Shown here in pieces: positions 55,494 to 64,000 of a stretch of DNA of 64,000 nt. The translations under genes and the position numbers were made by a program. Source of the stretch: Insolitispirillum peregrinum. Lineage in GTDB: Bacteria; Pseudomonadota; Alphaproteobacteria; Rhodospirillales; Rhodospirillaceae. The notes under the pieces were generated by a model that worked only from the letters and a program-made list of their open reading frames with translations, searched no databases and had not been told where the DNA came from. The stretch is taken from NCBI RefSeq assembly GCF_900156605.1, contig NZ_FTOA01000001.1, forward strand, positions 558,001 to 622,000, given 5' to 3'. The first letter of the stretch is position 1. Every line of letters begins with the position of its first letter.

Positions 55494-57404
55494 TTACAGG
55501 GCCTGGTCGATCACGCTTTGATTGACCTTCACCCCGAACCTGGCGCCGTAGGCGTCGAGAGCCTCGGAGGCGATGTCCTGAGCCAACCCGGAGGCCAGTT
55601 GCTCCCGCAGGGCGTCGAGCTTGTCCTTGTTCTGTGCCGGATCGGCCTTGTCGATGGCGCTGAGACGGACAATGGTCGGGCCGTTTTCGGTCGCCACCAC
55701 GGCAGAGGCTCCGACGGTGGTCAGCGAGAACACCTGCTTGACCTGCGCCGGGCTGAGCAGCGGGTTCGGTTGCAGGTCGGCGGACGGCACCGGCTGGCCG
55801 TCACGGGTCAGCGGCGAGTGCTTGCTGTAGGTCACCGCCGGGGCCTGCGCCAGCGAGGCCATGGCGGCACCGCCGTCGATCTTCTTCGCCAGCTCGTCGG
55901 CCTTGGCGCTGGCCTGCGCGGCCTGCTGCTGGCTGACCCACAGCTGGCGCAGGGCATCGGCGACGCTGTCCTGCGGGCGCGGGGTCGGCGGGGTGATGCT
56001 GTCGGCGCGGGCGATGAAATAGCCGTTGCCCATTTCCTGCAGCGGGCTTTCTTCACCGGTTTGCAGCGGGAAGGCAGCCTTCAGCACCGATTGCCCCAGA
56101 GCGGCATCACTCGGCAGGCCCTTGGCGAAGTCACCGTTGGGGGCCTTGCCGTCAATGTCGGTCTGCTCGATGGTGAACAGGGTCAGGCCCAGCTTGCTGG
56201 CGGCCTCTTCGAGTGACGCGCCACCGCCCAGAGTGTCCTGCAGGGTCTTGGACTCTTCATAAACCTTGTCAATCGCCCGTTCCTGACGCAGTGACGTGGC
56301 AATGCCGTCGTGCACCTGTGCCAGCGTCTGCTGTTGCGGCGGGGTGATGGCGGTGATGCTGAACACGTGCCAGCCCAGCGGGCTGTGGATCGGGTCGGTG
56401 ATACCGCCAACGGTCAGGGCGAACACCGCCTTGTCGGCTTCTTCCGGCAGGGCACCGGGGCCAACGGTCCCCATCGAGGTCGGCGCCGAGGCCTTGACAG
56501 CAGCGGCGGCATCGGCCAGCGACATCCCGCCGCGGACTTTGGCAGCGATATCGGCGGCGGTTGCTTCGTCCTGCACGCGCACCTGAATGACGCTGCGCTG
56601 TTCCGGGGTGGCAAAGCTGGCCTTGTTGGCGGCGTAGTGGTCGCTGATGTCCTGCTCGCTGACCTGCACGCGGCTTTCCATCTGCTGATGGGTCAGGGTC
56701 AACACCGTGATCTTGCGGTATTCCGGGGCGGTGAATTCCTGGATGTGCTCCTTGTACAGCTTTTCCAGGTCTTCGGCGGCGGGCTGGCCGGTGACGGTCA
56801 ACGCTGCCGGATGAACGGTCAGGCTTTCGGCGGTGCGGCGTTCCTGATCATGACGGAACACCGGATCGGCCAGCGCCGCCGGGACGGCGGGCGGAGTGGC
56901 GATCAGGCTTTCGATCCGTTCCCGGCGCAGGCTGTCACGCAGCATGGCGACATAGCCGCTTTCGGTCAGGTTGGCCTGCATCAGCTTGGCGCGGAAAATC
57001 TCCGGGCTGAACTTGCCGCCCTGATCATAAAAGGCACGGGTTTTCACGATTTCGGCGCGCACGGCGTCATCGCTGACGGTGATGCCCATGTCTTTGGCCA
57101 GCATGTCCATGGTGGCGGTCTGGGCCAGTTCGCGCACGGTGGCATCGGCCAGCCCCATCTGACGGGCGGTTTCGCGGGTCATCTGGTCGCCAAGGAAGCC
57201 GCGGAACTGTTCGACTTTCTGGTCGAACGCCTGCCGGACGGCGGCTGGCGAGACTTCAACATCACCCACCACGATGGCGGCTTTCGGAGCGCCGCTGCTG
57301 CGCACCACGTCACCGATGCCCCAGACACCAAAGCTGAGGATCAGAAGGATAAACAGTCCCTTTGCGACCCACGAGCCAGCGGACTTGCGAAGAAATTCAA
57401 GCAT
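55494..57404 (-). CDS. ppiD: PpiD/SurA-type periplasmic peptidyl-prolyl isomerase
   Basis: A 636-residue envelope chaperone. MLEFLRKSAGSWVAKGLFIL begins a single membrane anchor (about 14-34), then a SurA_N-like helical domain (about 45-250) and a divergent parvulin domain (about 270-385, RSVIQVRVQDEATAADIAAK and HSPLGWHVFSI). A long C-terminal helical part follows. It probably assists folding of outer-membrane proteins. The ATG at 57404 matches the family start; longer in-frame starts are unsupported. tpiA is divergent. Confidence 0.92.
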   Translation of the reverse strand: MLEFLRKSAGSWVAKGLFILLILSFGVWGIGDVVRSSGAPKAAIVVGDVEVSPAAVRQAFDQKVEQFRGFLGDQMTRETARQMGLADATVRELAQTATMDMLAKDMGITVSDDAVRAEIVKTRAFYDQGGKFSPEIFRAKLMQANLTESGYVAMLRDSLRRERIESLIATPPAVPAALADPVFRHDQERRTAESLTVHPAALTVTGQPAAEDLEKLYKEHIQEFTAPEYRKITVLTLTHQQMESRVQVSEQDISDHYAANKASFATPEQRSVIQVRVQDEATAADIAAKVRGGMSLADAAAAVKASAPTSMGTVGPGALPEEADKAVFALTVGGITDPIHSPLGWHVFSITAITPPQQQTLAQVHDGIATSLRQERAIDKVYEESKTLQDTLGGGASLEEAASKLGLTLFTIEQTDIDGKAPNGDFAKGLPSDAALGQSVLKAAFPLQTGEESPLQEMGNGYFIARADSITPPTPRPQDSVADALRQLWVSQQQAAQASAKADELAKKIDGGAAMASLAQAPAVTYSKHSPLTRDGQPVPSADLQPNPLLSPAQVKQVFSLTTVGASAVVATENGPTIVRLSAIDKADPAQNKDKLDALREQLASGLAQDIASEALDAYGARFGVKVNQSVIDQAL

Positions 57405-57720
57405 GGAGCACGGTGTTCCATATAGTGACAACGACAGCGGACGAGGGCCTTGGCGCTCTTTTAACCCGCCAGGGAGCTGGTCCCCCAAGGGGCTGCATCT
57501 GGCAAGGCATGATAAAAGCGCAGGCTTTGTCCTGCAAGGTAAAGCCTTTTCCGGCTGACGCAATCCCTATTCCGGCAGCTTTTCCATTTGTGGAGCGCCG
57601 GTCTGGTACCGCAGTCCGGTTGGCAAGTGCCAGCGGGCATGGTACACCATGCCGCAACGGCTCGCCCGGGGGGCAAAGCCGTCCTGAAATTGCGACGAAA
57701 CCATAACAAGGATGCCGGGG
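57405..57720. promoter_or_regulatory. Divergent ppiD/tpiA promoter region
   Basis: A 316-bp spacer. It contains an 18-bp palindrome GGCATGGT-AC-ACCATGCC (57636-57653), a possible operator 67 bp before tpiA. It also contains the hairpin AGGCTTT...AAAGCCT (57522-57547), followed by TTT on the plus strand. No reading frame here is supported. Confidence 0.45.
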
Positions 57721-58482
57721 ATGACCGCTCGCCGCCCGTTGATTGCTGGTAACTGGAAGATGAATGGCCTGAAGGCCGATGCCGAACTGCTGGCTGGTGG
57801 TCTGGCGTCACGGTACAAGGCGCTGCAGAAGCCTGCGTTCGACATGCTGCTGTGCCCGCCCGCGACGCTGGTGTCGGTGGTTGCCGGTCACATTGCGGGC
57901 AGTGGTCTGGTGCTGGGCGGGCAGGATTGCCATGCCAGTGAAAAGGGTGCGCATACCGGCGACATCAGCGCGTGGATGTTGCGCGATCTGGGCTGTGGCT
58001 ATGTGATCGTCGGCCATTCCGAGCGCCGCGCCGATCACCGCGAAAGCAACGCGGTGGTGAAGGACAAGGCACAAGCCGCGCAGGCTGCCGGTCTGATTGC
58101 GGTGATCTGCATTGGCGAAACCGAAGGCGAGCGCGACCGTGGCGAAGCCCTGTCGGTGGTCAGCGAGCAGATCCGTGGTTCGCTGCCGGCTGGCGCGACC
58201 GCCCAGAACACCGTGCTGGCCTATGAGCCGGTGTGGGCCATCGGCACCGGTCGCACCCCGACCCCCGATGATGTGGCCGAAATCCACGCCGAAGCCCGCA
58301 AGGTTGCCAATCAGGTGATGGGCGGCGGCGGTGAATCGCTGCGTATTCTGTACGGTGGTTCGGTCAAGCCGTCGAACGCGGTGGATTTCCTGGGCCTGAC
58401 TGACGTGGATGGTGCTCTGGTGGGTGGTGCCAGCCTGAAGGTCGATGACTTCTGGGCGATCGCGCAGGCTTGCGACGCCTGA
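57721..58482 (+). CDS. tpiA: Triosephosphate isomerase
   Basis: A 253-residue TIM-barrel enzyme interconverting dihydroxyacetone phosphate and glyceraldehyde-3-phosphate. Catalytic residues: K13 (AGNWKMN), H99 (IVGHSERR) and E169 ([11 protein letters not shown]); the phosphate loop is [11 protein letters not shown]. The start is the ATG at 57721, with AAGGA nine bases upstream; the ATG at 57712 overlaps that site. secG follows 130 bp later. Confidence 0.97.
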   Translation: MTARRPLIAGNWKMNGLKADAELLAGGLASRYKALQKPAFDMLLCPPATLVSVVAGHIAGSGLVLGGQDCHASEKGAHTGDISAWMLRDLGCGYVIVGHSERRADHRESNAVVKDKAQAAQAAGLIAVICIGETEGERDRGEALSVVSEQIRGSLPAGATAQNTVLAYEPVWAIGTGRTPTPDDVAEIHAEARKVANQVMGGGGESLRILYGGSVKPSNAVDFLGLTDVDGALVGGASLKVDDFWAIAQACDA

Positions 58483-58612
58483 GCTGAATGCTCATTTCTG
58501 CGATCAGGTGCAACTTGCCCCTAGCATTTGGCGGCATAGGGGATTACAAAGCCGCCAACGCGAGTCTGCACCCGGGGCGTTCTCCGGGTGCTCCCTCTAT
58601 TGGAAGTGAAGC

Positions 58613-58957
58613 ATGATTACGGTCGTTCTGGTTATCCATCTGCTGATCTCGCTGGCTCTGGTCGGGACCATCCTGCTGCAGCGCTCCGAAGGCGGCGCTC
58701 TGGGGATTGGCGGCGGCGGTGGTGGTCTGGTGTCCGGCCGTGCGGCTGGAAACCTGTTGACCCGTGCCACGGCCATTCTGGCGACGGCGTTCTTTGTCAC
58801 CAGCCTGGTGCTGGCGATCATGGCCAATCAGCGCAGCAGCGCCCCGTCGATCGTTGATGGTGTGGCCCCGGCAGCGACTGCTCCGGCGGCGACCGGCCCG
58901 GCTGAACCGGCGGCTCCGGCTGCTCCGACCGGGCCTGCGGCTCCGATCGCGAAGTAA
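58613..58957 (+). CDS. secG: Preprotein translocase subunit SecG
   Basis: A 114-residue protein with two membrane helices (about 2-21 and 54-72) separated by a Gly-rich loop (GGALGIGGGGGGLVSGRAAG), typical of SecG, which aids SecYE during export. The Ala/Pro-rich tail (about 85-114) is variable in alphaproteobacteria. tpiA-secG-pyrG is a conserved order. A terminator follows. Confidence 0.94.
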   Translation: MITVVLVIHLLISLALVGTILLQRSEGGALGIGGGGGGLVSGRAAGNLLTRATAILATAFFVTSLVLAIMANQRSSAPSIVDGVAPAATAPAATGPAEPAAPAAPTGPAAPIAK

Positions 58958-58978
58958 CGGGCGTCTTTCCTGATGCCG

Positions 58979-59010
58979 ACAGCAGGCGGCAGCAGCCGCC
59001 TCTGTTTTTT
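58979..59010 (+). terminator. Terminator after secG
   Basis: ACAG-c-AGGCGGC pairs with GCCGCCT-CTGT around AGCA, followed by six Ts. Confidence 0.88.
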
Positions 59011-59225
59011 GTAACACAGTCGGGTTGGGCGGTGGTTATCGCCTGTTTGGGACTGGCAGCCTGGGTGCTTGATCTTGCGATGCAAGGAAAGCTCTGGGCT
59101 GCTGGGGCTTTTCGCAAAGCCTCTGCCGACCAGCCTGTCGTTTGACGTTGATTTTCGTGTGCGCCGCCAGACCAGCAGCTGGTTCCTGTTGGGCGCGCAC
59201 TCTGCATGAGGTAAAAATACGCTCC

Positions 59226-60854
59226 ATGACGCGGTTTATCTTCATCACCGGTGGCGTTGTCTCCTCGCTGGGCAAGGGCCTGGCTTCGGCTGCCCTCGGG
59301 GCTTCCCTGCAGGCGCGCGGCTACAAGGTCCGCCTGCGCAAGCTCGACCCGTACCTGAACGTTGATCCGGGCACCATGAGCCCGACCCAGCACGGCGAAG
59401 TGTTCGTCACCGATGACGGGGCCGAGACCGATCTGGATCTGGGGCACTATGAACGCTTTACCGGCGTTCCGGCCCGCCAGAGCGACAACGTGACCTCTGG
59501 CCGCATCTACAAGATGGTGCTGGAAAAGGAACGTCGCGGCGATTATCTCGGCGGGACCGTGCAGGTCATTCCGCACGTCACCGACCAGATCAAGACCTTT
59601 GTGCTGTCGGACCTGACCGACGAGGATTTCTGCCTGTGCGAAATCGGTGGCACCGTTGGTGACATCGAAAGCCTGCCGTTCCTCGAAGCCATCCGTCAGT
59701 TGTCGAACGAACTGGGCCGCGAGCGGGCGATGGTGATCCACGTCACCCTGCTGCCCTACATTCCGACCGCGGGCGAAATCAAGACCAAGCCGACCCAGCA
59801 TTCGGTCAAGGAACTGCTGTCGGTTGGCATTCAGCCGGACATGCTGCTGTGCCGGTCAGACCGCCCGATCCCGGAAAGCGAGCGTCGCAAGATTGCGCTG
59901 TTCTGCAACGTCAATGAAAAGAACGTCATTGCCGCGCTGGACGCGCCGACCATTTATCAGGTGCCGATCGACTATAACGCCCAGGGCTTTGACAGCCAGG
60001 TGTGCAAGTTCTTTGGTCTGCCGGTCGAACCGGCCCCGGACCTCAGCCGCTGGCACGGCATCGTCGAGCGCGCCACCAAGCCGGAAGGCGAAGTGACCAT
60101 CGGCGTCGTCGGCAAGTACACCTCGCTGCTCGACAGCTACAAGTCGCTGGCCGAGGCGCTGGTTCACGGCGGTCTGGCCAACAACGTGCGTGTCCGCCTG
60201 CGCTGGTTCGACAGCGAAGTGTTCGAAAAGGGCGATGCGGTCAACCATCTGGAAGACGTCCACGGCATCATGGTGCCGGGCGGCTTTGGCGAGCGTGGTG
60301 CCGAAGGCAAGATCAAGGCGGCGACCTTTGCCCGCACCCGTCGCGTGCCGTATTTCGGCATCTGCTTCGGGATGCAGATGGCGGTGATCGAATGTGCCCG
60401 CAATCTGGCCAACCTGCCGCGTGCCTCGTCGTCGGAGTTCGGCTATACCGAGGAACCGCTGGTCGGCCTGATGACCGAATGGATCCGTGGCGAACAGCTG
60501 GTCAAGCGTTCGGCGGCGGGCGATCTGGGCGGTACCATGCGTCTGGGGGCCTACAAGTGCCATCTGGTGGAGGGCACCAAGGTGCGCTCGATCTATGGCA
60601 GCGACGTGATTCAGGAACGTCACCGTCACCGCTACGAAGTCAACATCAACTACCGCGAACAGCTCGAGGCCGCTGGCATGCGCTTCTCGGGCATGTCGCC
60701 GGACGGTCTGCTACCGGAAATCGTCGAATACCCGGATCATCCGTGGTTCATCGGCGTGCAGTTTCACCCGGAACTGAAGTCCAAGCCGTTCGATCCGCAT
60801 CCGCTGTTCACGTCCTTTATCCGGGCGGCGATTGAACAGTCGCGTCTGGTCTGA
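59226..60854 (+). CDS. pyrG: CTP synthase
   Basis: A 542-residue enzyme making CTP from UTP, ATP and glutamine. The synthetase domain starts [19 protein letters not shown] with [15 protein letters not shown] and [12 protein letters not shown]. The glutamine amidotransferase domain has C380 (GICFGMQ), H514 and E516 (QFHPE). The ATG at 59226 matches the family start; an upstream in-frame GTG is not supported. The ribosome site GAGG is somewhat distant. It lies after the secG terminator and so has its own promoter in 59011-59225. Confidence 0.97.
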   Translation: MTRFIFITGGVVSSLGKGLASAALGASLQARGYKVRLRKLDPYLNVDPGTMSPTQHGEVFVTDDGAETDLDLGHYERFTGVPARQSDNVTSGRIYKMVLEKERRGDYLGGTVQVIPHVTDQIKTFVLSDLTDEDFCLCEIGGTVGDIESLPFLEAIRQLSNELGRERAMVIHVTLLPYIPTAGEIKTKPTQHSVKELLSVGIQPDMLLCRSDRPIPESERRKIALFCNVNEKNVIAALDAPTIYQVPIDYNAQGFDSQVCKFFGLPVEPAPDLSRWHGIVERATKPEGEVTIGVVGKYTSLLDSYKSLAEALVHGGLANNVRVRLRWFDSEVFEKGDAVNHLEDVHGIMVPGGFGERGAEGKIKAATFARTRRVPYFGICFGMQMAVIECARNLANLPRASSSEFGYTEEPLVGLMTEWIRGEQLVKRSAAGDLGGTMRLGAYKCHLVEGTKVRSIYGSDVIQERHRHRYEVNINYREQLEAAGMRFSGMSPDGLLPEIVEYPDHPWFIGVQFHPELKSKPFDPHPLFTSFIRAAIEQSRLV

Positions 60855-60863
60855 TATCGACAT

Positions 60864-60895
60864 CATCCCCCTCTGCCGCCCGGCGGAGGGGGATG
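60864..60895 (+). terminator. Hairpin after pyrG
   Basis: CATCCCCCTCTGCC (60864-60877) pairs with GGCGGAGGGGGATG (60882-60895), 14 bp with one G-T, nine bases after the stop. No T-run follows, so it may be a stability element or a Rho-assisted terminator. Confidence 0.6.
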
Positions 60896-60986
60896 AGTAT
60901 ATGGGGAGGGCCAGAGGCCGCGCAGGCGGGCTCTGGTGGGGCAAGGCAAGTGTTCTCCCCCTCTTGACGCAAAGGCGTATGTCCTG

Positions 60987-61844
60987 ATGACTTCTGCTGT
61001 CGTGCAACGTCATGTGACCGCCGGTTCGGTCACCTTCGGCAACGATCTGCCGCTGGCGGTGATTGCTGGCCCGTGCCAGATGGAAAGCCGTGATCACGCC
61101 ATGGAAACGGCGGGTGCCCTGGTGGACATCTGCCGCAGCCTGAACATGCCGCTGGTCTACAAGACTTCGTTCGACAAGGCCAACCGCACCTCGCTCAAGG
61201 GGCGGCGCGGGATGGGCCTTGAGGCTTCGCTGGAGGTGTTCGCCGAAATCAAGGCCACCTATGGCTGCCCGGTGCTGACCGATGTGCATGAAAACGACCA
61301 GTGCGCCATTCTGGCCGAAGTGGTCGATATCCTGCAGATCCCGGCCTTTCTGTGCCGTCAGACCGACCTGTTGATCGCCGCTGCCCGCACCGGCAAGGTG
61401 GTCAACGTCAAAAAGGGCCAGTTCCTCGCCCCGTGGGACATGGCCAATGTGGTCGCCAAGCTGGACGACAGCGGCAACCATAACGTGATTGTCACCGAGC
61501 GTGGCGCCTCTTTCGGCTACAATACGCTGGTGGTCGACATGCGCAGCCTGCCGACCATGGCGCGCCAGACCGGCTGCCCGGTGATCATGGATGCGACCCA
61601 TTCGGTTCAGCAACCGGGGGGTCAAGGTACTTCGTCGGGGGGGCAGCGCGAGTTTGCTCCGGTGATGGCGCGGGCGGCGGTGTCGCTCGGGATCGCCGGG
61701 GTGTTCATCGAATGCCATCCCGACCCTGATGCTGCCCCGTCCGATGGCCCGAACATGGTGCCCATGGGACAGATGGCAGATCTTCTCACGACGCTGGCCG
61801 CCTTTGACCGGCTGGCGAAGTCTCATCCGCTCTCCATTGGCTAG
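60987..61844 (+). CDS. kdsA: 3-deoxy-8-phosphooctulonate synthase (KDO-8-P synthase)
   Basis: A 285-residue aldolase joining arabinose-5-phosphate and PEP to make KDO for LPS. VIAGPCQMES is the PEP-binding start, KTSFDKANRTS and LTDVHENDQ follow, and DATHSVQQPGG is near the C-terminal metal/PEP region. The motif set without a reliably aligned metal cysteine does not decide between metal and non-metal types by eye. The start is the ATG at 60987; a longer in-frame start lacks family support. eno follows 12 bp later, a standard alphaproteobacterial pairing. Confidence 0.96.
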   Translation: MTSAVVQRHVTAGSVTFGNDLPLAVIAGPCQMESRDHAMETAGALVDICRSLNMPLVYKTSFDKANRTSLKGRRGMGLEASLEVFAEIKATYGCPVLTDVHENDQCAILAEVVDILQIPAFLCRQTDLLIAAARTGKVVNVKKGQFLAPWDMANVVAKLDDSGNHNVIVTERGASFGYNTLVVDMRSLPTMARQTGCPVIMDATHSVQQPGGQGTSSGGQREFAPVMARAAVSLGIAGVFIECHPDPDAAPSDGPNMVPMGQMADLLTTLAAFDRLAKSHPLSIG

Positions 61845-63131
<1,287 letters not shown>

Positions 63132-63176
63132 ATTTTGACCGGGGGTTCAGGCCCCTGTGATGACAGGCATAAGCGG

Positions 63177-63209
63177 AACGCGCTGGAGACATTGTCTCTG
63201 GCGCGTTTT
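63177..63209 (+). terminator. Terminator after eno
   Basis: ACGCGCTGGAGAC pairs with GTCTCTGGCGCGT (two G-T pairs) around ATT, followed by TTTTG, 46 bp after the eno stop. Confidence 0.85.
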
Positions 63210-63235
63210 GTTATGGTGGCGGGAATTCCGCTGCG

Positions 63236-63360
63236 CGGCCGGGCCACCGCCCGGACCCGTTCGGAGGCACAGCCTCCGAGCCTCCAGTTTTTCTGGATTT
63301 CAAAGGAACGGGGTCCGGGGCCTGAAGGCCCCGGCGAGGTGTGGAGCAGCGCTCCACGAG
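63236..63360 (-). repeat. MITE-like element copy 7 (ends missing)
   Basis: The internal modules are in the usual order on the minus strand: CGGGCCACCGCCCGG, CGGAGGCACAGCCTCCG, the A-rich link, GGGGTCCGGGGCC...GGCCCCGG and GTGGAGCAGCGCTCCAC (63341-63357). It ends four bases short of the last gene's stop codon. Confidence 0.7.
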
Positions 63361-63363
63361 CTT

Positions 63364-64000
63364 TCAGGGCGAGGCCGGAGGTTGGGTTGGTTCGGGGCTT
63401 TCCATGGGATCCTCGGCCAGATCCTGCTCTGTGTAGACGTATGGTTCCCAGCCAGCACAATAGTAGGCGTATTCACGGGTTGAGTTGGCTCCTACGGCGG
63501 GGACACCGCCAGTGTTGTCATACGCCAGAACCCATGCATCGGAGGCATCGAAATCGTAGAAATACTGCCTGACCGCATCGCGTCCGCCATAGAAAGCGTG
63601 GAAACCTTCGATGAAATCAGCCTCTCCGGCAAGGCAGCTAAAGCCATCGTGTGTGGATATGTATCCCCATCTTTTTGTGTCATCGCATATTGCATAAGTA
63701 CTTGCAGATTTGAAGTCACGCTCTTTGTTTCGCAGATCCTGTATGCTTTCTGCGATTGATGATGTTGGTATGATGGCTGCAAAATTGGTGTAGCTCTCGC
63801 CCTTCCACGGTCGATGACAGGGTGTGCTGCAAATTATAATTTCTCGAATGTTCCTGGCCTGAAGATACTGGAAGATTTTCTTGTATATGCGGACGGTCTC
63901 TATTTTGGATTTCTTGGTTAGCCTGCTTTCGTCAGCAAACATGTAAAATAGATCCCATCCCAGAAGAATAACCTCCCATGATTTATTGATAAATGGGTTG
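63364..64000 (-). CDS. Unknown protein, 5' end beyond the window
   Basis: The minus-strand frame stays open to the window edge, reading inward from 63999 as NPFINKSWEVILLGWDLFYM, so the ATG at 63942 need not be the start. About 212 residues are visible. Features: hydrophobic NIREIIICSTP, an aromatic-rich stretch (FIEGFHAFYGGRD, YFYDFDASDAW), several cysteines, and a Pro-rich end (SPEPTQPPASP). There is no recognisable domain. The base composition is much lower in GC than its neighbours, suggesting horizontal acquisition. The 3' end abuts MITE copy 7. Confidence 0.6.
   Translation of the reverse strand, partial: NPFINKSWEVILLGWDLFYMFADESRLTKKSKIETVRIYKKIFQYLQARNIREIIICSTPCHRPWKGESYTNFAAIIPTSSIAESIQDLRNKERDFKSASTYAICDDTKRWGYISTHDGFSCLAGEADFIEGFHAFYGGRDAVRQYFYDFDASDAWVLAYDNTGGVPAVGANSTREYAYYCAGWEPYVYTEQDLAEDPMESPEPTQPPASP

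Overview
The window is a GC-rich (about 60-63% by eye) alphaproteobacterial chromosome segment. The gene content points to a flagellated, spirillum-like member of the Rhodospirillales: pyruvate dehydrogenase E1-beta with its own lipoyl domain, ftsB next to pdhA, ruvC-ruvA-ruvB-ybgC-tolQRAB-pal-cpoB-tilS-ftsH in alphaproteobacterial order, an RpoN-type promoter before a flagellar hook gene, and two-hairpin repeats of the kind common in alphaproteobacteria. The genus cannot be fixed from sequence alone. No tRNA, rRNA, CRISPR array, prophage or intact transposase gene was seen.

Layout: 1-3371 is the end of mfd. 3372-4267 is a gene-free repeat cluster. 4268-6466 is a divergent MFS/LysR pair resembling YnfM/YnfL. 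6511-13616 is ftsB, pdhA-pdhB-pdhC, lpdA and lipA, the whole route for making and lipoylating the pyruvate dehydrogenase complex. 13826-27764 is a long forward housekeeping run: yebC, the Holliday-junction genes ruvC-A-B, the Tol-Pal envelope system, tilS, ftsH and folP, followed by glmM and thiD. 30289-34167 is a Fur-boxed ferric-iron ABC importer on the minus strand. 34278-38183 holds an alcohol dehydrogenase, a [2Fe-2S] ferredoxin resembling the nitrogenase-protecting FeSII protein, an aberrant receiver protein and an MFS carrier. 38443-43399 is fliK-flgD-flgE. 43582-52724 is a mixed region (oxidoreductase/methyltransferase pair, extradiol dioxygenase, ubiX, a 57-aa DUF465 protein, prpE, a nuclease-fold membrane protein, an M48 peptidase, rlmJ). 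52803-63131 carries a small coiled-coil protein, trpE, ppiD, tpiA, secG, pyrG, kdsA and eno. A lower-GC unknown gene runs off the right edge.

The most unusual thing is not a gene. Intergenic spaces repeatedly carry a ~170-180 bp palindrome-rich element that behaves like a non-autonomous transposable element (MITE). It ends in the inverted repeat CACAGTACACGACA / TGTCGTGTACTGTG and is flanked by 9-bp target duplications. One copy is inserted inside an older copy of the same element with a perfect duplication (GGGGCCGGG). Another is inserted at the tip of a hairpin belonging to a second repeat family, again with a perfect duplication (GTGTCCGAT). Two further right ends lie exactly 9 bp from the same hairpin-arm motif, suggesting that the element targets this hairpin. 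Copies sit beside the stop codons of mfd, the MFS gene, glmM, trpE, ppiD, the methyltransferase and the last gene.

Other notable signals are a 23-bp-arm inverted repeat directly before fbpB, a terminator hairpin at the folP start, terminators that split tolB from pal and pal from cpoB, a repeat that supplies the C-terminal tail of ThiD, and a break in the expected eno-ftsB-pdhA neighbourhood.
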